64,000 nucleotides of DNA from Parabacteroides timonensis (GTDB taxonomy: Bacteria; Bacteroidota; Bacteroidia; Bacteroidales; Tannerellaceae). The position numbers and the translations under genes were made by a program. The notes under the pieces are model-generated. The model saw only the letters and a list, made by a program, of their open reading frames with translations. It did no database searches and had not been told where the DNA came from. Position 1 is the first letter of the stretch; the number at the start of each line of letters is the position of its first letter. Location: contig NZ_LT669941.1 of NCBI RefSeq assembly GCF_900128505.1, forward strand, positions 1,041,526-1,105,525, given 5' to 3'. This document shows, one piece after another, positions 25,648 to 34,715 of the stretch.

Positions 25648-26550
25648 TTATTTTTTAAGTGCCTCCAAACGGGTGGTCATTGCCGGATAGAGATTAGAAA
25701 GCAGCTTATATCCTTCCTGTTTCTCCGTTGTAGTCGCTTTAGAATAGATAGCAACGATTTCATCCAGTTTAGCATCGGCAAACATCTGTAACAGGACAGA
25801 GTTCGGTCGGGTTTTCTTCAACTCCTCCATAACCGGCAACAGAGAGATAATTGTCGTACGGCCACGATCAGGATTAGCTGCCATTTCATCGAGTCCTTTG
25901 CGATGATAGTTGTACCACATATCACGGAAAGCCTCAGAAGTGTTATCCGTCAGAGCAGTAGCAAGAGCATGGCGGTTACGGTCGCTATCGAAAGCCTTCC
26001 AGCCGTTCCACGACATTTGCGCCTGCGCCAGGGTTACGATCTGTTGTGCCTGCTGAAAGAAAGGATTTCCCCCCTTCGGAGCAAAACTATCGAAATCAAG
26101 TCCCAGAATGGTATAAATGTAGAAAACAAGTGTAGCCGTCAGATTACTGCTCAATGAGTTTTCCGTATATTCAAACGGTTCGTACTCCGTGTAATCGAAA
26201 TCGAGCTGGGTGTCACGAAAGTTCAACAATGTGGTGGTATAACTGGAGTTATAGACCGGACGACGTGCCTGAACCTGTATTTCAGCCTTGAAGCTATTGT
26301 CGGAAGGCTTTTCATTGATGATAATATTAAAAGTACAGTCAATCCTTTCGTTGACAGCAAAGGTTGCATCCGTCCATTTCCGGTTATTGATAAACTCGAT
26401 CAATGCTTTTTCCAATGTTTCAAACACCGTTGTCGTACCCTGGATCTTATCTCTGTTGATTTTGACCTGGGCTATCAACTCTTGTGCATTACCGGTAAAA
26501 GGTAGGGTTCCCAACAGGAACAGGAATAACAGTCTTTTAATCATTTTCAT
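25648..26550 (-). CDS. DUF4835 / PorD-like exported protein
   Basis: 300 residues with a signal peptide (about 1-22, FTGNA-QE). ELIAQVKINRDKIQGTT and the later ILGLDFDSFAPKGGNPFFQQAQ are typical of the DUF4835 family, whose members are annotated as the T9SS-associated protein PorD. The role is inferred from family naming; the gene neighbourhood (coaBC before, recN after) is the conserved Bacteroidota order and not a secretion cluster. Confidence 0.8.
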   Translation of the reverse strand: MKMIKRLLFLFLLGTLPFTGNAQELIAQVKINRDKIQGTTTVFETLEKALIEFINNRKWTDATFAVNERIDCTFNIIINEKPSDNSFKAEIQVQARRPVYNSSYTTTLLNFRDTQLDFDYTEYEPFEYTENSLSSNLTATLVFYIYTILGLDFDSFAPKGGNPFFQQAQQIVTLAQAQMSWNGWKAFDSDRNRHALATALTDNTSEAFRDMWYNYHRKGLDEMAANPDRGRTTIISLLPVMEELKKTRPNSVLLQMFADAKLDEIVAIYSKATTTEKQEGYKLLSNLYPAMTTRLEALKK

Positions 26551-27749
26551 TTCAATAATGTTGCCAACTTGTTTACGATATCAGTCGCCACCCCCTGTTT
26601 ACTTTTCAGCGGATAGCTGGCTACTTCTCCCTTGTTGTCGATAATTGAGATCTTATTGGTATCGCAACGAAATCCGGCACCGGCATCACGAAGTGAATTC
26701 AACACGATGAAATCGAGGTTTTTCCGCTTCAACTTACTTTCAGCATTGGTCGCTTCATTGTTCGTTTCCAACGCAAAACCGATCAGCACCTGCCCCTCCC
26801 GTTTGATTGCTCCTAAAGAGGCAGCAATATCCTTGTTAGGTACGAGGTGAAGCATAATATCCCCTTTACTTTCCCGTTTGATCTTCTCGTCAGCCTGTAC
26901 CTCCGGACGGTAATCCGCCACGGCAGCACACAGAATTCCGGCATCCGCCTCCGGATAGGCAGCCATAGCTGCCTCGTACATCTCTTCGGCGGACTCTACA
27001 TCGACCCGGTGTATATTCGGATGCGTCGTTGTCAACGAAACCGGTCCAGCGATCAATGTAACTTCCGCTCCCTGCGCTGCACAGGCTTCCGCCAATGCAA
27101 ATCCCATCTTTCCGGAAGAATAGTTACCTATAAAACGTACGGGATCAATCTTTTCGTACGTCGGACCGGCAGTTATTACAATCTTTTTTTTTTCAAGTAC
27201 GGATCGGGAAGCAAAAAACTCTTCCAGGACAGTGATTATCTTGTCCGGTTCTTCCATTCTTCCCTTGCCAACCAGATGGCTGGCCAACTCGCCTTCGGCT
27301 GGTTCAATGATATGGTTTCCGAATGAACGGAGACGATCCAGGTTCTGCTGGGTAGAAGGATGAGCAAACATATCCAGGTCCATAGCGGGAGCCACAAACA
27401 CCGGAGCTTTACATGACAGATAAGTCGTGATCAACATATTATCTGCAATACCGTTCGCCATCTTACCGATCGTCGAAGCCGTAGCCGGAGCAATCAGCAT
27501 AGCATCTGCCCATAATCCGAGGTCGACATGGCTGTTCCATGAACCGTCGCGGTTAGAGAAAAACTCACTGATAACCGGCTTACTACTTAAAGCAGAAAGC
27601 GTTATCGGTGTAATAAACTCTTTTCCGGCAGGGGTTATCACCACCTGTACTTCAGCACCTTTCTTCACCAGGGCACGGATAATATAAGCAGCCTTGTATG
27701 CCGCTATACTTCCTGTAATTCCCAGTATGATATGTTTACCTTTCAACAT
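26547..27749 (-). CDS. coaBC: Bifunctional phosphopantothenoylcysteine decarboxylase / synthetase
   Basis: 400 residues. The N-terminal flavoprotein domain is GKHIILGITGSIAAYKA ... ADAMLIAPATASTIGKMANGIADNML with PXMNXXM-like PAMDLDMF, and the C-terminal CoaB domain begins KKIVITAGPTYEKIDPVRFI. It makes 4'-phosphopantetheine for coenzyme A. The stop overlaps the next gene's start by 4 bp. Confidence 0.95.
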   Translation of the reverse strand: MLKGKHIILGITGSIAAYKAAYIIRALVKKGAEVQVVITPAGKEFITPITLSALSSKPVISEFFSNRDGSWNSHVDLGLWADAMLIAPATASTIGKMANGIADNMLITTYLSCKAPVFVAPAMDLDMFAHPSTQQNLDRLRSFGNHIIEPAEGELASHLVGKGRMEEPDKIITVLEEFFASRSVLEKKKIVITAGPTYEKIDPVRFIGNYSSGKMGFALAEACAAQGAEVTLIAGPVSLTTTHPNIHRVDVESAEEMYEAAMAAYPEADAGILCAAVADYRPEVQADEKIKRESKGDIMLHLVPNKDIAASLGAIKREGQVLIGFALETNNEATNAESKLKRKNLDFIVLNSLRDAGAGFRCDTNKISIIDNKGEVASYPLKSKQGVATDIVNKLATLLK

Positions 27750-27758
27750 CTTTTTTTC

Positions 27759-28910
27759 TTATAAACGCAACATCAGGATGTCGCGCGTTACCTTACTGTC
27801 AATATTATGGTGTTCACCCAAATGCCAGCCCTGCTTATCTACCGGGGCAGCCAGTGCATCCAGATCGCTTTCCTTAATACCGCATTCGCCTAAACGGGTT
27901 TTCAATCCCATATGACGGAAGAAATCTTCACAGGCAGCGATCGTTTTACGGGCACGTTCCTCTTCTGTTCCTCCTGTAATGCCGAATACGACTTCACCCA
28001 TACGTGCCAGTTTCACCTGTTTTTCCTTAAACATGTAAGTCATGACACCCGGCAACAGAATAGCCAATGTCTGTGCATGATCCAAACCGAACTGGGCAGT
28101 CAGAGCATATCCCATCCGATGGGACGACCAGTCCTGAGGCACTCCTTGTCCGATCCATACATTCAAAGCATTGGTGGCAGCCCACATCAGGTTGGCACGG
28201 ATATCATAATCGTTCGGATGATCCAGTACTTTCATTCCTTCTTCATAGATAACCTTCATCAGGCCTTCGGAGAAAGCATCCTGTACTTTTGCATTAACGG
28301 GATAGGTCAGATATTGTTCGACAACATGGATAAACGAGTCCACCACGCCGTTCGCCACCTGCCGGGCAGGTAATGAATAAGTCACTTCCGGATCCAGGAT
28401 AGCGAACTGAGGGAAGACTAACGGACTGGCAAAGTTCAGTTTTTCGCGAGTCCCGACACGTGAAATAACAGAACGTTCGTTCATTTCCGAACCGGTAGCC
28501 GATAAAGTCAAGACAGCCCCCAATGGCAATGCCTGTTTTATCACCCCACCTTTCGAAAGAATATCCCAGGGCTCTCCTTCGTAATAATAAGCGGCCGCAA
28601 TAAATTTGGTAGCGTCGATAACCGACCCTCCACCTACAGCCAACAGAAAGTTTATATTTTTCTCCTTGACGATCTCTACCGCTTTCATACAGGTTTCATA
28701 GTGCGGATTGGCCTCGATACCCGGAAATTCCGTCACCTCAAAGCCTTTCAATGCCTCTGTCACCTGGTCATAGATACCGTTCTTCTTTATACTTCCGCCT
28801 CCGTAGACCATCAAGACCTTGCTTCCGGCAGGGATCAAAGCGGATAAACGTGCAATTGAGCCTTTCCCGAAGACAACCTTTACAGGATTGGCAAACTCAA
28901 AGTTGTTCAT
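27759..28910 (-). CDS. Iron-containing alcohol dehydrogenase (YqhD/BDH type)
   Basis: 383 residues. The NAD(P) site is MVYGGGSIKKNG plus LLAVGGGSVIDATKFIAAA. Metal ligands fit D-x3-H in GVVDSFIHVVEQY, H in SSHRMGYALTAQFGLDHAQ, and a later His in GWHLGEHHNID. The family usually reduces aldehydes to alcohols using NADPH. Specificity is unknown. It lies between coaBC and the exonuclease in a tight leftward cluster (9- and 5-bp gaps). Confidence 0.92.
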   Translation of the reverse strand: MNNFEFANPVKVVFGKGSIARLSALIPAGSKVLMVYGGGSIKKNGIYDQVTEALKGFEVTEFPGIEANPHYETCMKAVEIVKEKNINFLLAVGGGSVIDATKFIAAAYYYEGEPWDILSKGGVIKQALPLGAVLTLSATGSEMNERSVISRVGTREKLNFASPLVFPQFAILDPEVTYSLPARQVANGVVDSFIHVVEQYLTYPVNAKVQDAFSEGLMKVIYEEGMKVLDHPNDYDIRANLMWAATNALNVWIGQGVPQDWSSHRMGYALTAQFGLDHAQTLAILLPGVMTYMFKEKQVKLARMGEVVFGITGGTEEERARKTIAACEDFFRHMGLKTRLGECGIKESDLDALAAPVDKQGWHLGEHHNIDSKVTRDILMLRL

Positions 28911-28915
28911 TGCTG

Positions 28916-29686
28916 TTATTTCGAATTAAAACCTCTCAATTTAATTTCGGTGAGTATCTTCTTGGTATTCAGCGGGAAGTCACCGTTCATAATCCAGGAA
29001 TAATATCCGGGGTCTGTCTTTAATACTTCTTCTACCAGCTTTCCTTTATATTTACCGAAGTTGATCACTTCCTCTCCCTTTTCGTTATATACCATGCGTC
29101 CGGCAAAATCCACATTGTCGGTAAAGCTGGAATATTTGGAAAGAAAATCAATATCGTTCTGTAATTCGGAATAACGGTCCAGCTGCGCCTTCAGGATCTC
29201 GTAGGTAGCCATTGTATCTGCTTCTGCCGTATGGGCATTTTCCAGACTCTTGTCACAATAGAACTTATAGGCAGCCGACAATGTACGTTGTTCCATTTTA
29301 TGGAAAATAGTCTGAACATCGACAAATTTGCGTTTATTCAGGTCGATATCCACGCCTGCCCGAAGGAATTCTTCCGCCAGCAGAGGAATATCGAAACGGT
29401 TGGAGTTGTATCCGGCCAGGTCGCAACCTTCGATCTGTGCAGCCAGCGACTTGGCTATTTCTTTAAAGGTAGGACAATCTTTTACATCTTCATCCGTAAT
29501 ACCATGAATGGCAGTCGACTCCGGTGGAATCGGCATTTCCGGATTGATCCTTCTCGTCTTCGTCTCTTCCTTGCCGTTAGGGTGAACCTTTACAAAAGAG
29601 ATTTCAACGATACGGTCTTTTACGATATTTATACCCGTAGTCTCCAGGTCGAAGAAGACTATCGGGTTCTTTAAGTTTAATTGCAT
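28916..29686 (-). CDS. DEDDh 3'-5' exonuclease (DnaQ-like)
   Basis: 256 residues. Exo motifs are VFFDLETTG (Asp, Glu; about residues 11-19), GYNSNRFDIPLL (Asp) and HTAEADTMATYEIL (His and Asp). The C-terminal ~60 residues (EVINFGKYKGKLVEEVLKTD) resemble a small nucleic-acid-binding extension often called the DUF3820-like 'quorum-sensing' module; that label is tentative. Probable role: proofreading or RNA/DNA trimming. It lies next to dnaN, upstream. Confidence 0.88.
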   Translation of the reverse strand: MQLNLKNPIVFFDLETTGINIVKDRIVEISFVKVHPNGKEETKTRRINPEMPIPPESTAIHGITDEDVKDCPTFKEIAKSLAAQIEGCDLAGYNSNRFDIPLLAEEFLRAGVDIDLNKRKFVDVQTIFHKMEQRTLSAAYKFYCDKSLENAHTAEADTMATYEILKAQLDRYSELQNDIDFLSKYSSFTDNVDFAGRMVYNEKGEEVINFGKYKGKLVEEVLKTDPGYYSWIMNGDFPLNTKKILTEIKLRGFNSK

Positions 29687-29696
29687 TTTTTATTTG

Positions 29697-30821
29697 TTAG
29701 TCATTCAACATCATCGGCATGAGAAGCATCAATAAGTCTTCGTTCTCTTCATTTTCTGCAGGAACGATCAAACCGGCACGTGATGGATCAGCCAATTCCA
29801 GAATTACTTCTTCCGAGTTAATGTTACTCAATATTTCAATCAGGTAAGTTGCCTTGAAACCGATGTTCAGCTCTGTTCCGTCAAACTGGCACACGATCTT
29901 TTCTTCCGCAGAAGTAGAGAAATCGATATCCTGTGCAGAAACAATCATTTCACTCTCCTTCAACTGCAACTTAACCAGGCTGCTTGCCGGGTTGGAGAAT
30001 ACAGATACACGTTTCAGTGCATTCAGGAATGAAACACGATCGATCGTTACCTTAAACGGATTTTCCTGCGGAATTACACTGTTATAGTTCGGATAACGTC
30101 CTTCGATCAGGCGGCAAACCATTTCAAAGTTCGTGCAATTCACATAAGCATTATTGTCATCAAACTTGATACTTACCATTTCTGAACCTTTAGCCAGCAC
30201 ATTCTTCAATAGGTTAGCCGGTTTCTTCGGCAAAATGAAAGAAGCTCTTTCCGGCGATTTCACCGACAGGTTACGTAAACGAACCAGTTTATGTCCGTCC
30301 GAAGCGACAAAAGTCAGGTCATCCGTATGAATGTCGAAATAGACACCGTTCATCACCGGACGAAGCTCGTCGTCGGCTGTTGCAAATAAAGAACGGCTGA
30401 TACCGTTGAGCAACATCTGCGATTCGACAGTAATTGCGATCGCATTATCATTCAGCGGCTTCTGTTGCGGATAGGTATCCCCTTTCTGCCCGATGAAATT
30501 GTACTTTCCGTTCTGGAAATGGATAAAGATCTCCAGGTTCTCATCGTTGATATCAAAAGTAAGCGGTTGCTCCGGCAATTCTTTCAAAGGATCGAGCAGT
30601 ATCTTAGCAGAAACAGCGAAAAGCCCGGTACCTTTTGAATTCATCACCTCAACAGAAGTAACCAGACGTGTTTCAGCATCCGAAGCTGTTATAGTCAGTT
30701 TATTACCGTCAAGGTCGAACAGGAAGCTGTCGAGAATAGGTAAAGAGTTCTTAGACGCAATAACTTTGCTGATAGACTGCAAACGGGATAACAGCGCAGT
30801 GCTGGATACATCAAATCTCAT
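29697..30821 (-). CDS. dnaN: DNA polymerase III sliding clamp, beta subunit
   Basis: 374 residues, the family length. RLQSISKVIASKNSLPILDSF at the N-terminus, FIGQKGDTYP in the middle and LLMPMMLND at the C-terminus fit the three-domain clamp. It encircles DNA and tethers polymerase III. It heads the leftward cluster with its own promoter. Confidence 0.95.
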   Translation of the reverse strand: MRFDVSSTALLSRLQSISKVIASKNSLPILDSFLFDLDGNKLTITASDAETRLVTSVEVMNSKGTGLFAVSAKILLDPLKELPEQPLTFDINDENLEIFIHFQNGKYNFIGQKGDTYPQQKPLNDNAIAITVESQMLLNGISRSLFATADDELRPVMNGVYFDIHTDDLTFVASDGHKLVRLRNLSVKSPERASFILPKKPANLLKNVLAKGSEMVSIKFDDNNAYVNCTNFEMVCRLIEGRYPNYNSVIPQENPFKVTIDRVSFLNALKRVSVFSNPASSLVKLQLKESEMIVSAQDIDFSTSAEEKIVCQFDGTELNIGFKATYLIEILSNINSEEVILELADPSRAGLIVPAENEENEDLLMLLMPMMLND

Positions 30822-30891
30822 GGTTCTTAATTGTTTATATTATTAATCTTATTATTATACATTTTATTCGCGATGCGTCATAAACGCCCAT

Positions 30892-30899
30892 ACAAAAGT
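30892..30899 (-). promoter_or_regulatory. Putative -7 box of dnaN
   Basis: TACTTTTG on the minus strand, matching TAnnTTTG, about 70 bp upstream of the dnaN start at 30821. Confidence 0.45.
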
Positions 30900-30961
30900 A
30901 AAAAAATATTTGATTTGAAGCATTATTATACGCGTTCTTTTCTTTCAGTTGAAAAGAACAA

Positions 30962-30995
30962 AAAAAGAGGTTCTCTTTTGGGAGAACCTCTTTTT
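30962..30995. terminator. Terminator of the ribosomal-protein cluster
   Basis: Stem AAAAAGAGGTTCTC (30962-30975) and its complement (30982-30995) with a 6-nt loop and flanking A/T runs. It lies just downstream of the DUF4295 gene and upstream of the dnaN promoter. Confidence 0.88.
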
Positions 30996-31014
30996 GTATT
31001 TTATAGAGCAAAGA

Positions 31015-31167
31015 TTATTTCGCGAAATAATCTTTTACCAATTCGTTTGGAACCATTTCTTCCTGGAAGATGTAAGCACCAGTTTTCGGAGACTTAACCA
31101 TCTTAATTACTTTTGAGTAAGTACGACCGTCACCTTTCTTAAATGTTGCAACTGCTTTTTTTGCCAT
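31015..31167 (-). CDS. DUF4295 protein (Bacteroidota ribosomal protein bL38)
   Basis: 50 residues: MAKKAVATFKKGDGRTYSK ... NELVKDYFAK. It is very basic and full length for DUF4295. From general knowledge, this family is the Bacteroidota-specific ribosomal protein named bL38. It follows bL33 by 16 bp and is the last gene of the cluster, before a terminator. Confidence 0.9.
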   Translation of the reverse strand: MAKKAVATFKKGDGRTYSKVIKMVKSPKTGAYIFQEEMVPNELVKDYFAK

Positions 31168-31183
31168 CGTTTAAAATCTCCTA

Positions 31184-31372
31184 TTACTTAATTTCTTTGT
31201 GTAAAGTCATCTTCTTCAGGATCGGGTTGTATTTCATCAATTCCAATCTCTGAGTTGTATTTTTTCTATTCTTGGTAGTGATATATCTGGATGTACCCGG
31301 CATACCGCTTTCTTTGTGTTCAGTACATTCCATGATTACCTGAACTCTGTTACCTTTTGCTTTCTTTGCCAT
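31184..31372 (-). CDS. rpmG: 50S ribosomal protein bL33
   Basis: 62 residues. MAKKAKGNRVQVIMEC followed by RYITTKNRKNTTQRLELMKY is the L33 signature. It has only one of the cysteines found in zinc-binding versions (EC...), so it is the C-minus-like form. It lies between bL28 and DUF4295. Confidence 0.96.
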   Translation of the reverse strand: MAKKAKGNRVQVIMECTEHKESGMPGTSRYITTKNRKNTTQRLELMKYNPILKKMTLHKEIK

Positions 31373-31390
31373 TTCTTATTTTCCTCCAAA

Positions 31391-31630
31391 TTAAGCGTTT
31401 AAATAACCTTTTTCAGCTGCCTTCTTAATCGCTGCATCTAAACCCAGCTTATTGATAGTACGCAAGCCTGCGGCTGAAATATTCAGGCTAACCCAACAAT
31501 CCTGTTCTACCCAGTAGAACTTTTTAGTAAACAGGTTAACATCAAACTTACGTTTCGTTCTTCTCTTAGAGTGAGAAACGTTGTTGCCAACCATTGCTTT
31601 CTTTCCGGTAATTTGACAAATTTTAGACAT
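31391..31630 (-). CDS. rpmB: 50S ribosomal protein bL28
   Basis: 79 residues. MSKICQITGKKAMVGNNVSHSKRRTKR is the L28 N-terminus. It heads the bL28-bL33-DUF4295 transcript and sits behind a TAnnTTTG promoter. Confidence 0.96.
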   Translation of the reverse strand: MSKICQITGKKAMVGNNVSHSKRRTKRKFDVNLFTKKFYWVEQDCWVSLNISAAGLRTINKLGLDAAIKKAAEKGYLNA

Positions 31631-31753
31631 TGCTATCTTCTTTTTTTATTAACGCAATAAATTAATTACAACTCCTGCTATCTGTCTTCCCTTTCCGAAC
31701 TAGCATCATGATCAGAACGAAGATTCTAATAGAGTTTCTCTCTTTACAGGGCG

Positions 31754-31761
31754 CAAAGGTA
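31754..31761 (-). promoter_or_regulatory. Putative -7 box of the ribosomal-protein cluster
   Basis: TACCTTTG on the minus strand, 124 bp upstream of rpmB. TTTG on the same strand (31786-31789) is somewhat far for a -33 element. The leader would be about 115 nt; no autoregulatory fold was identified in it. Confidence 0.5.
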
Positions 31762-31893
31762 AAAAATATTTTTTATTATTCCACACAAATCTGCAATAAA
31801 TTTCACCTATACCTATATATAAACATTCATGCAACAAAAGAACAACTTTTTCGGTTCTACTAATAATAATAAACATAAATACTTACAGATATT

Positions 31894-32496
31894 ATGGCTA
31901 AAAATTTTAAAGAAGCAGTAAAACACAGGAGATCCTATTACAATATCACTAACAGTTCTCCTATATCAGACAATGAAATTAAAGAGATTATCGACTTTGC
32001 AGTAACAAACGTACCTTCGGCATTCAATTCACAATCGACAAGGATTGTTCTTCTTTTAGGTGAAAATCATAAGAAATTCTGGGATATCACAAAAGAGGCC
32101 CTGCGTGTTATCGTTCCGGCAGAAGCGTTTGAAAAAACACTTGTCAAGATTAATACCAGTTTCGATTGCGGATACGGCACTATCCTGTTTTATGAAGATA
32201 TGGAAGTGGTGGAGAATTTACAGAAAGCATTTCCAAGCTACAAAGATAACTTCCCCATTTGGTCGCAGCAGACATCAGCGATGCATCAGTTCGCTATATG
32301 GACAATGCTAGAGGATGCCGGTCTAGGTGCTTCCCTGCAACATTATAATCCATTGATCGATGAAATGGCACAGAAAGAATGGAACATCAATCCAAACTGG
32401 AAATTGATCGCCCAAATGCCGTTCGGAACGCCGACCAAAGAACCGGGTGAAAAAGACTTCAGACCTTTGAGTGAAAGGGTTTTGATATTTAAATAA
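31894..32496 (+). CDS. Nitroreductase-family protein
   Basis: 200 residues. AVKHRRSYYNIT is the Arg-rich FMN-binding start of the nitroreductase fold, NVPSAFNSQSTRIVLL the next FMN loop, and EDAGLGASLQHYN the conserved glycine-rich stretch. It is an FMN oxidoreductase with unknown substrate. It is the first gene of the rightward 2-oxoacid dehydrogenase run, though the functional link is uncertain. Confidence 0.87.
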   Translation: MAKNFKEAVKHRRSYYNITNSSPISDNEIKEIIDFAVTNVPSAFNSQSTRIVLLLGENHKKFWDITKEALRVIVPAEAFEKTLVKINTSFDCGYGTILFYEDMEVVENLQKAFPSYKDNFPIWSQQTSAMHQFAIWTMLEDAGLGASLQHYNPLIDEMAQKEWNINPNWKLIAQMPFGTPTKEPGEKDFRPLSERVLIFK

Positions 32497-32512
32497 TTAA
32501 AGTTAGTTGATT

Positions 32513-33862
32513 ATGAAATACGATATAGCCATTATCGGAGGAGGACCTGCCGGCTACACTGCTGGTGAACAGGCCGCCGAAAATGGGTTAAAAACTATTC
32601 TCTTTGAAAAGAATGCCATCGGTGGAGTTTGCCTGAACGAAGGATGTATTCCTACCAAGACATTATTATATTCAGCCAAAATACTGGATAGTATAAAGAG
32701 TGCTTCCAAATATGGAATACAGGCGGATGCTTCTCCGGGCTTCGATTTGGGTAAGATTATTGCCAGAAAGAACAAGACTGTAAAAAAGCTGACGCTCGGA
32801 GTCAAAGCCAAACTCAATGGCAATGGTGTGACAATCGTGCAGGGAGAAGCAGTTATCCGGGGAGAAGAATACGGATATATCCTGATCCAATGCGGTGAGG
32901 AGGTATTCGCTGTAAAAAACATCCTGCTTTGTACTGGCTCTGAAACTGTCATCCCCCCTATCAAAGGGTTGTCGGACGTAGCGTACTGGACTTCAAAAGA
33001 AGCACTGGACATGAAAGAGCTTCCCCAGTCGATTGCTATTATCGGAGGTGGAGTGATCGGTATCGAATTTGCTTCATTCTTTAACAGTATGGGCGTCAAA
33101 GTGAAGGTTATCGAAATGATGCCTGAAATACTTGGAGCTATGGATAAAGAAGCGTCGGCTATGCTCCGTACAGAGTATGCAAAGAAAGGCGTCGAGTTTT
33201 TCCTTGAGACAAAAGTTATCGAGGTAACACCCGACAGTGTCATTGTGGAAAAAGACGGGAAAACAGAGAAGATCGAAGCAGACAAAATATTGGTCAGTGT
33301 CGGCCGTAGAGCGAATATCAGTAATCTGGGTCTTGAAACACTCTCTGTGGAACTTCTCCGCAATGGTGTGAAAGTGAACGAATATATGCAAACCTCCCAT
33401 CCTCATGTGTATGCCTGTGGTGACGTAACCGGTTTCTCCATGTTGGCTCATACGGCCTACCGGGAAGCGGAAGTCGCCATCAATCATCTATTGGGACGCG
33501 AAGACAGGATGAGTTACAAAGCTATTCCAGCCGTTGTTTACACCAATCCGGAAGTCGCAGGCGTAGGAAAAACAGAAGAAGAGTTGAAAGCTGAAGGTAC
33601 GCCCTATAATGTGGTAAAGATCCCTATGACTTATTCCGGTCGTTTTATGGCAGAGAATGAGACGGGAACCGGATTATGCAAGCTTATCACCGACACAGAC
33701 GACCGCATTATCGGTTGCCATCTACTGGGAAACCCTGCGTCGGAAATCATTATTGCAGCCGGCATTGCCGTAGAAAACGGTTACACGACAGAGCAATTCA
33801 AAAAGAATATCTTTCCCCATCCTACGGTTGGAGAAGTTATACATGAAAGTTTATACATGTAA
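32513..33862 (+). CDS. lpdA: Dihydrolipoyl dehydrogenase (E3)
   Basis: 449 residues from the ATG at 32513 (an upstream in-frame TTG at 32507 is less likely). The FAD motif is IIGGGPAGYTAGEQAAE, the redox disulfide G-G-V-C-L-N-E-G-C-I-P-T-K near residue 39, the NAD motif IIGGGVIGIEFASFF, and the C-terminal catalytic His-Glu lies in FPHPTVGEVIHE. It reoxidises the dihydrolipoyl arm of E2. It overlaps the lipoate ligase start by one base (TAATG). Confidence 0.95.
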   Translation: MKYDIAIIGGGPAGYTAGEQAAENGLKTILFEKNAIGGVCLNEGCIPTKTLLYSAKILDSIKSASKYGIQADASPGFDLGKIIARKNKTVKKLTLGVKAKLNGNGVTIVQGEAVIRGEEYGYILIQCGEEVFAVKNILLCTGSETVIPPIKGLSDVAYWTSKEALDMKELPQSIAIIGGGVIGIEFASFFNSMGVKVKVIEMMPEILGAMDKEASAMLRTEYAKKGVEFFLETKVIEVTPDSVIVEKDGKTEKIEADKILVSVGRRANISNLGLETLSVELLRNGVKVNEYMQTSHPHVYACGDVTGFSMLAHTAYREAEVAINHLLGREDRMSYKAIPAVVYTNPEVAGVGKTEEELKAEGTPYNVVKIPMTYSGRFMAENETGTGLCKLITDTDDRIIGCHLLGNPASEIIIAAGIAVENGYTTEQFKKNIFPHPTVGEVIHESLYM

Positions 33863-34593
33863 TGCTTTGCGTTTACAACACCCATACAGACGCCTGGTTC
33901 AATCTCGCAGCAGAAGAATATCTTCTAAAGAACTTTTCGGAAGATATCTTTATGTTGTGGCAGAATGAACCGGCTGTCGTTATCGGGAAACATCAGAATA
34001 TATGGGCAGAAGCCGATATGGAGTTTATAGAGGAAAAGCAAATCCGGATAGCCCGCCGCTTCTCCGGAGGTGGTGCAGTGTATCACGACATGGGAAACCT
34101 GAACCTCACCTTTATTGAAAACAGCAGCCAGATCGACTCCATCCGGTTTACAGAAAGTATAATCCGCTTCCTTGAGAGTCTCGGAATTCATGCAAAAGCC
34201 GACGAACGGCAGGGATTAACCGTCGACGGGCTGAAAATATCCGGAAGTGCACAGGCTATCCATAAACACAGGATGATGCATCATGCGACCTTGTTGTTTT
34301 CCACAGATCTGGATATGCTTAACCAGGTTCTTCAACCATCGGGTATCTTATCCTCTCACGGAACCATCCCCCATCCTTATTTTGTCAAATCGGTAAAAAG
34401 CCCGGTCACAAACCTATCCGGTATGTTTCCAAAATCCACCTCCATCGACGAACTGAAACGCTCGCTGATGGACTATTTTTTCACTCATACAGATAATAAC
34501 CGTTATTACGAGTTCAACGCAAGTGACCTGGAAGAGATCCGGTTGTTAAGGAATAACAAATATGCTGACAAAAACTGGATTTACAACACTTAA
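33862..34593 (+). CDS. Lipoate--protein ligase
   Basis: 243 residues. RRFSGGGAVYHDMGNLNLTFI is the lipoyl-binding RRxSGGGAVxHD motif, followed by the Lys in GLKISGSAQ. It attaches free lipoate to the E2 lipoyl domain. At 243 residues it lacks the extra C-terminal accessory domain of E. coli LplA, like the short ligases. It sits in the same transcript as E3, E2 and E1, so this organism may scavenge lipoate for this complex (inference). Confidence 0.9.
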   Translation: MLCVYNTHTDAWFNLAAEEYLLKNFSEDIFMLWQNEPAVVIGKHQNIWAEADMEFIEEKQIRIARRFSGGGAVYHDMGNLNLTFIENSSQIDSIRFTESIIRFLESLGIHAKADERQGLTVDGLKISGSAQAIHKHRMMHHATLLFSTDLDMLNQVLQPSGILSSHGTIPHPYFVKSVKSPVTNLSGMFPKSTSIDELKRSLMDYFFTHTDNNRYYEFNASDLEEIRLLRNNKYADKNWIYNT

Positions 34594-34715
34594 CCCTTGT
34601 AACATAGAACTTTCCACATCTAACCGTTGTTCTATTTTAACGATAGAGAATATTAAAACGTATAGGTCAACTGGACTTATCCGGCGAAAGAACAAAGCAA
34701 AAAGATTAATAAACT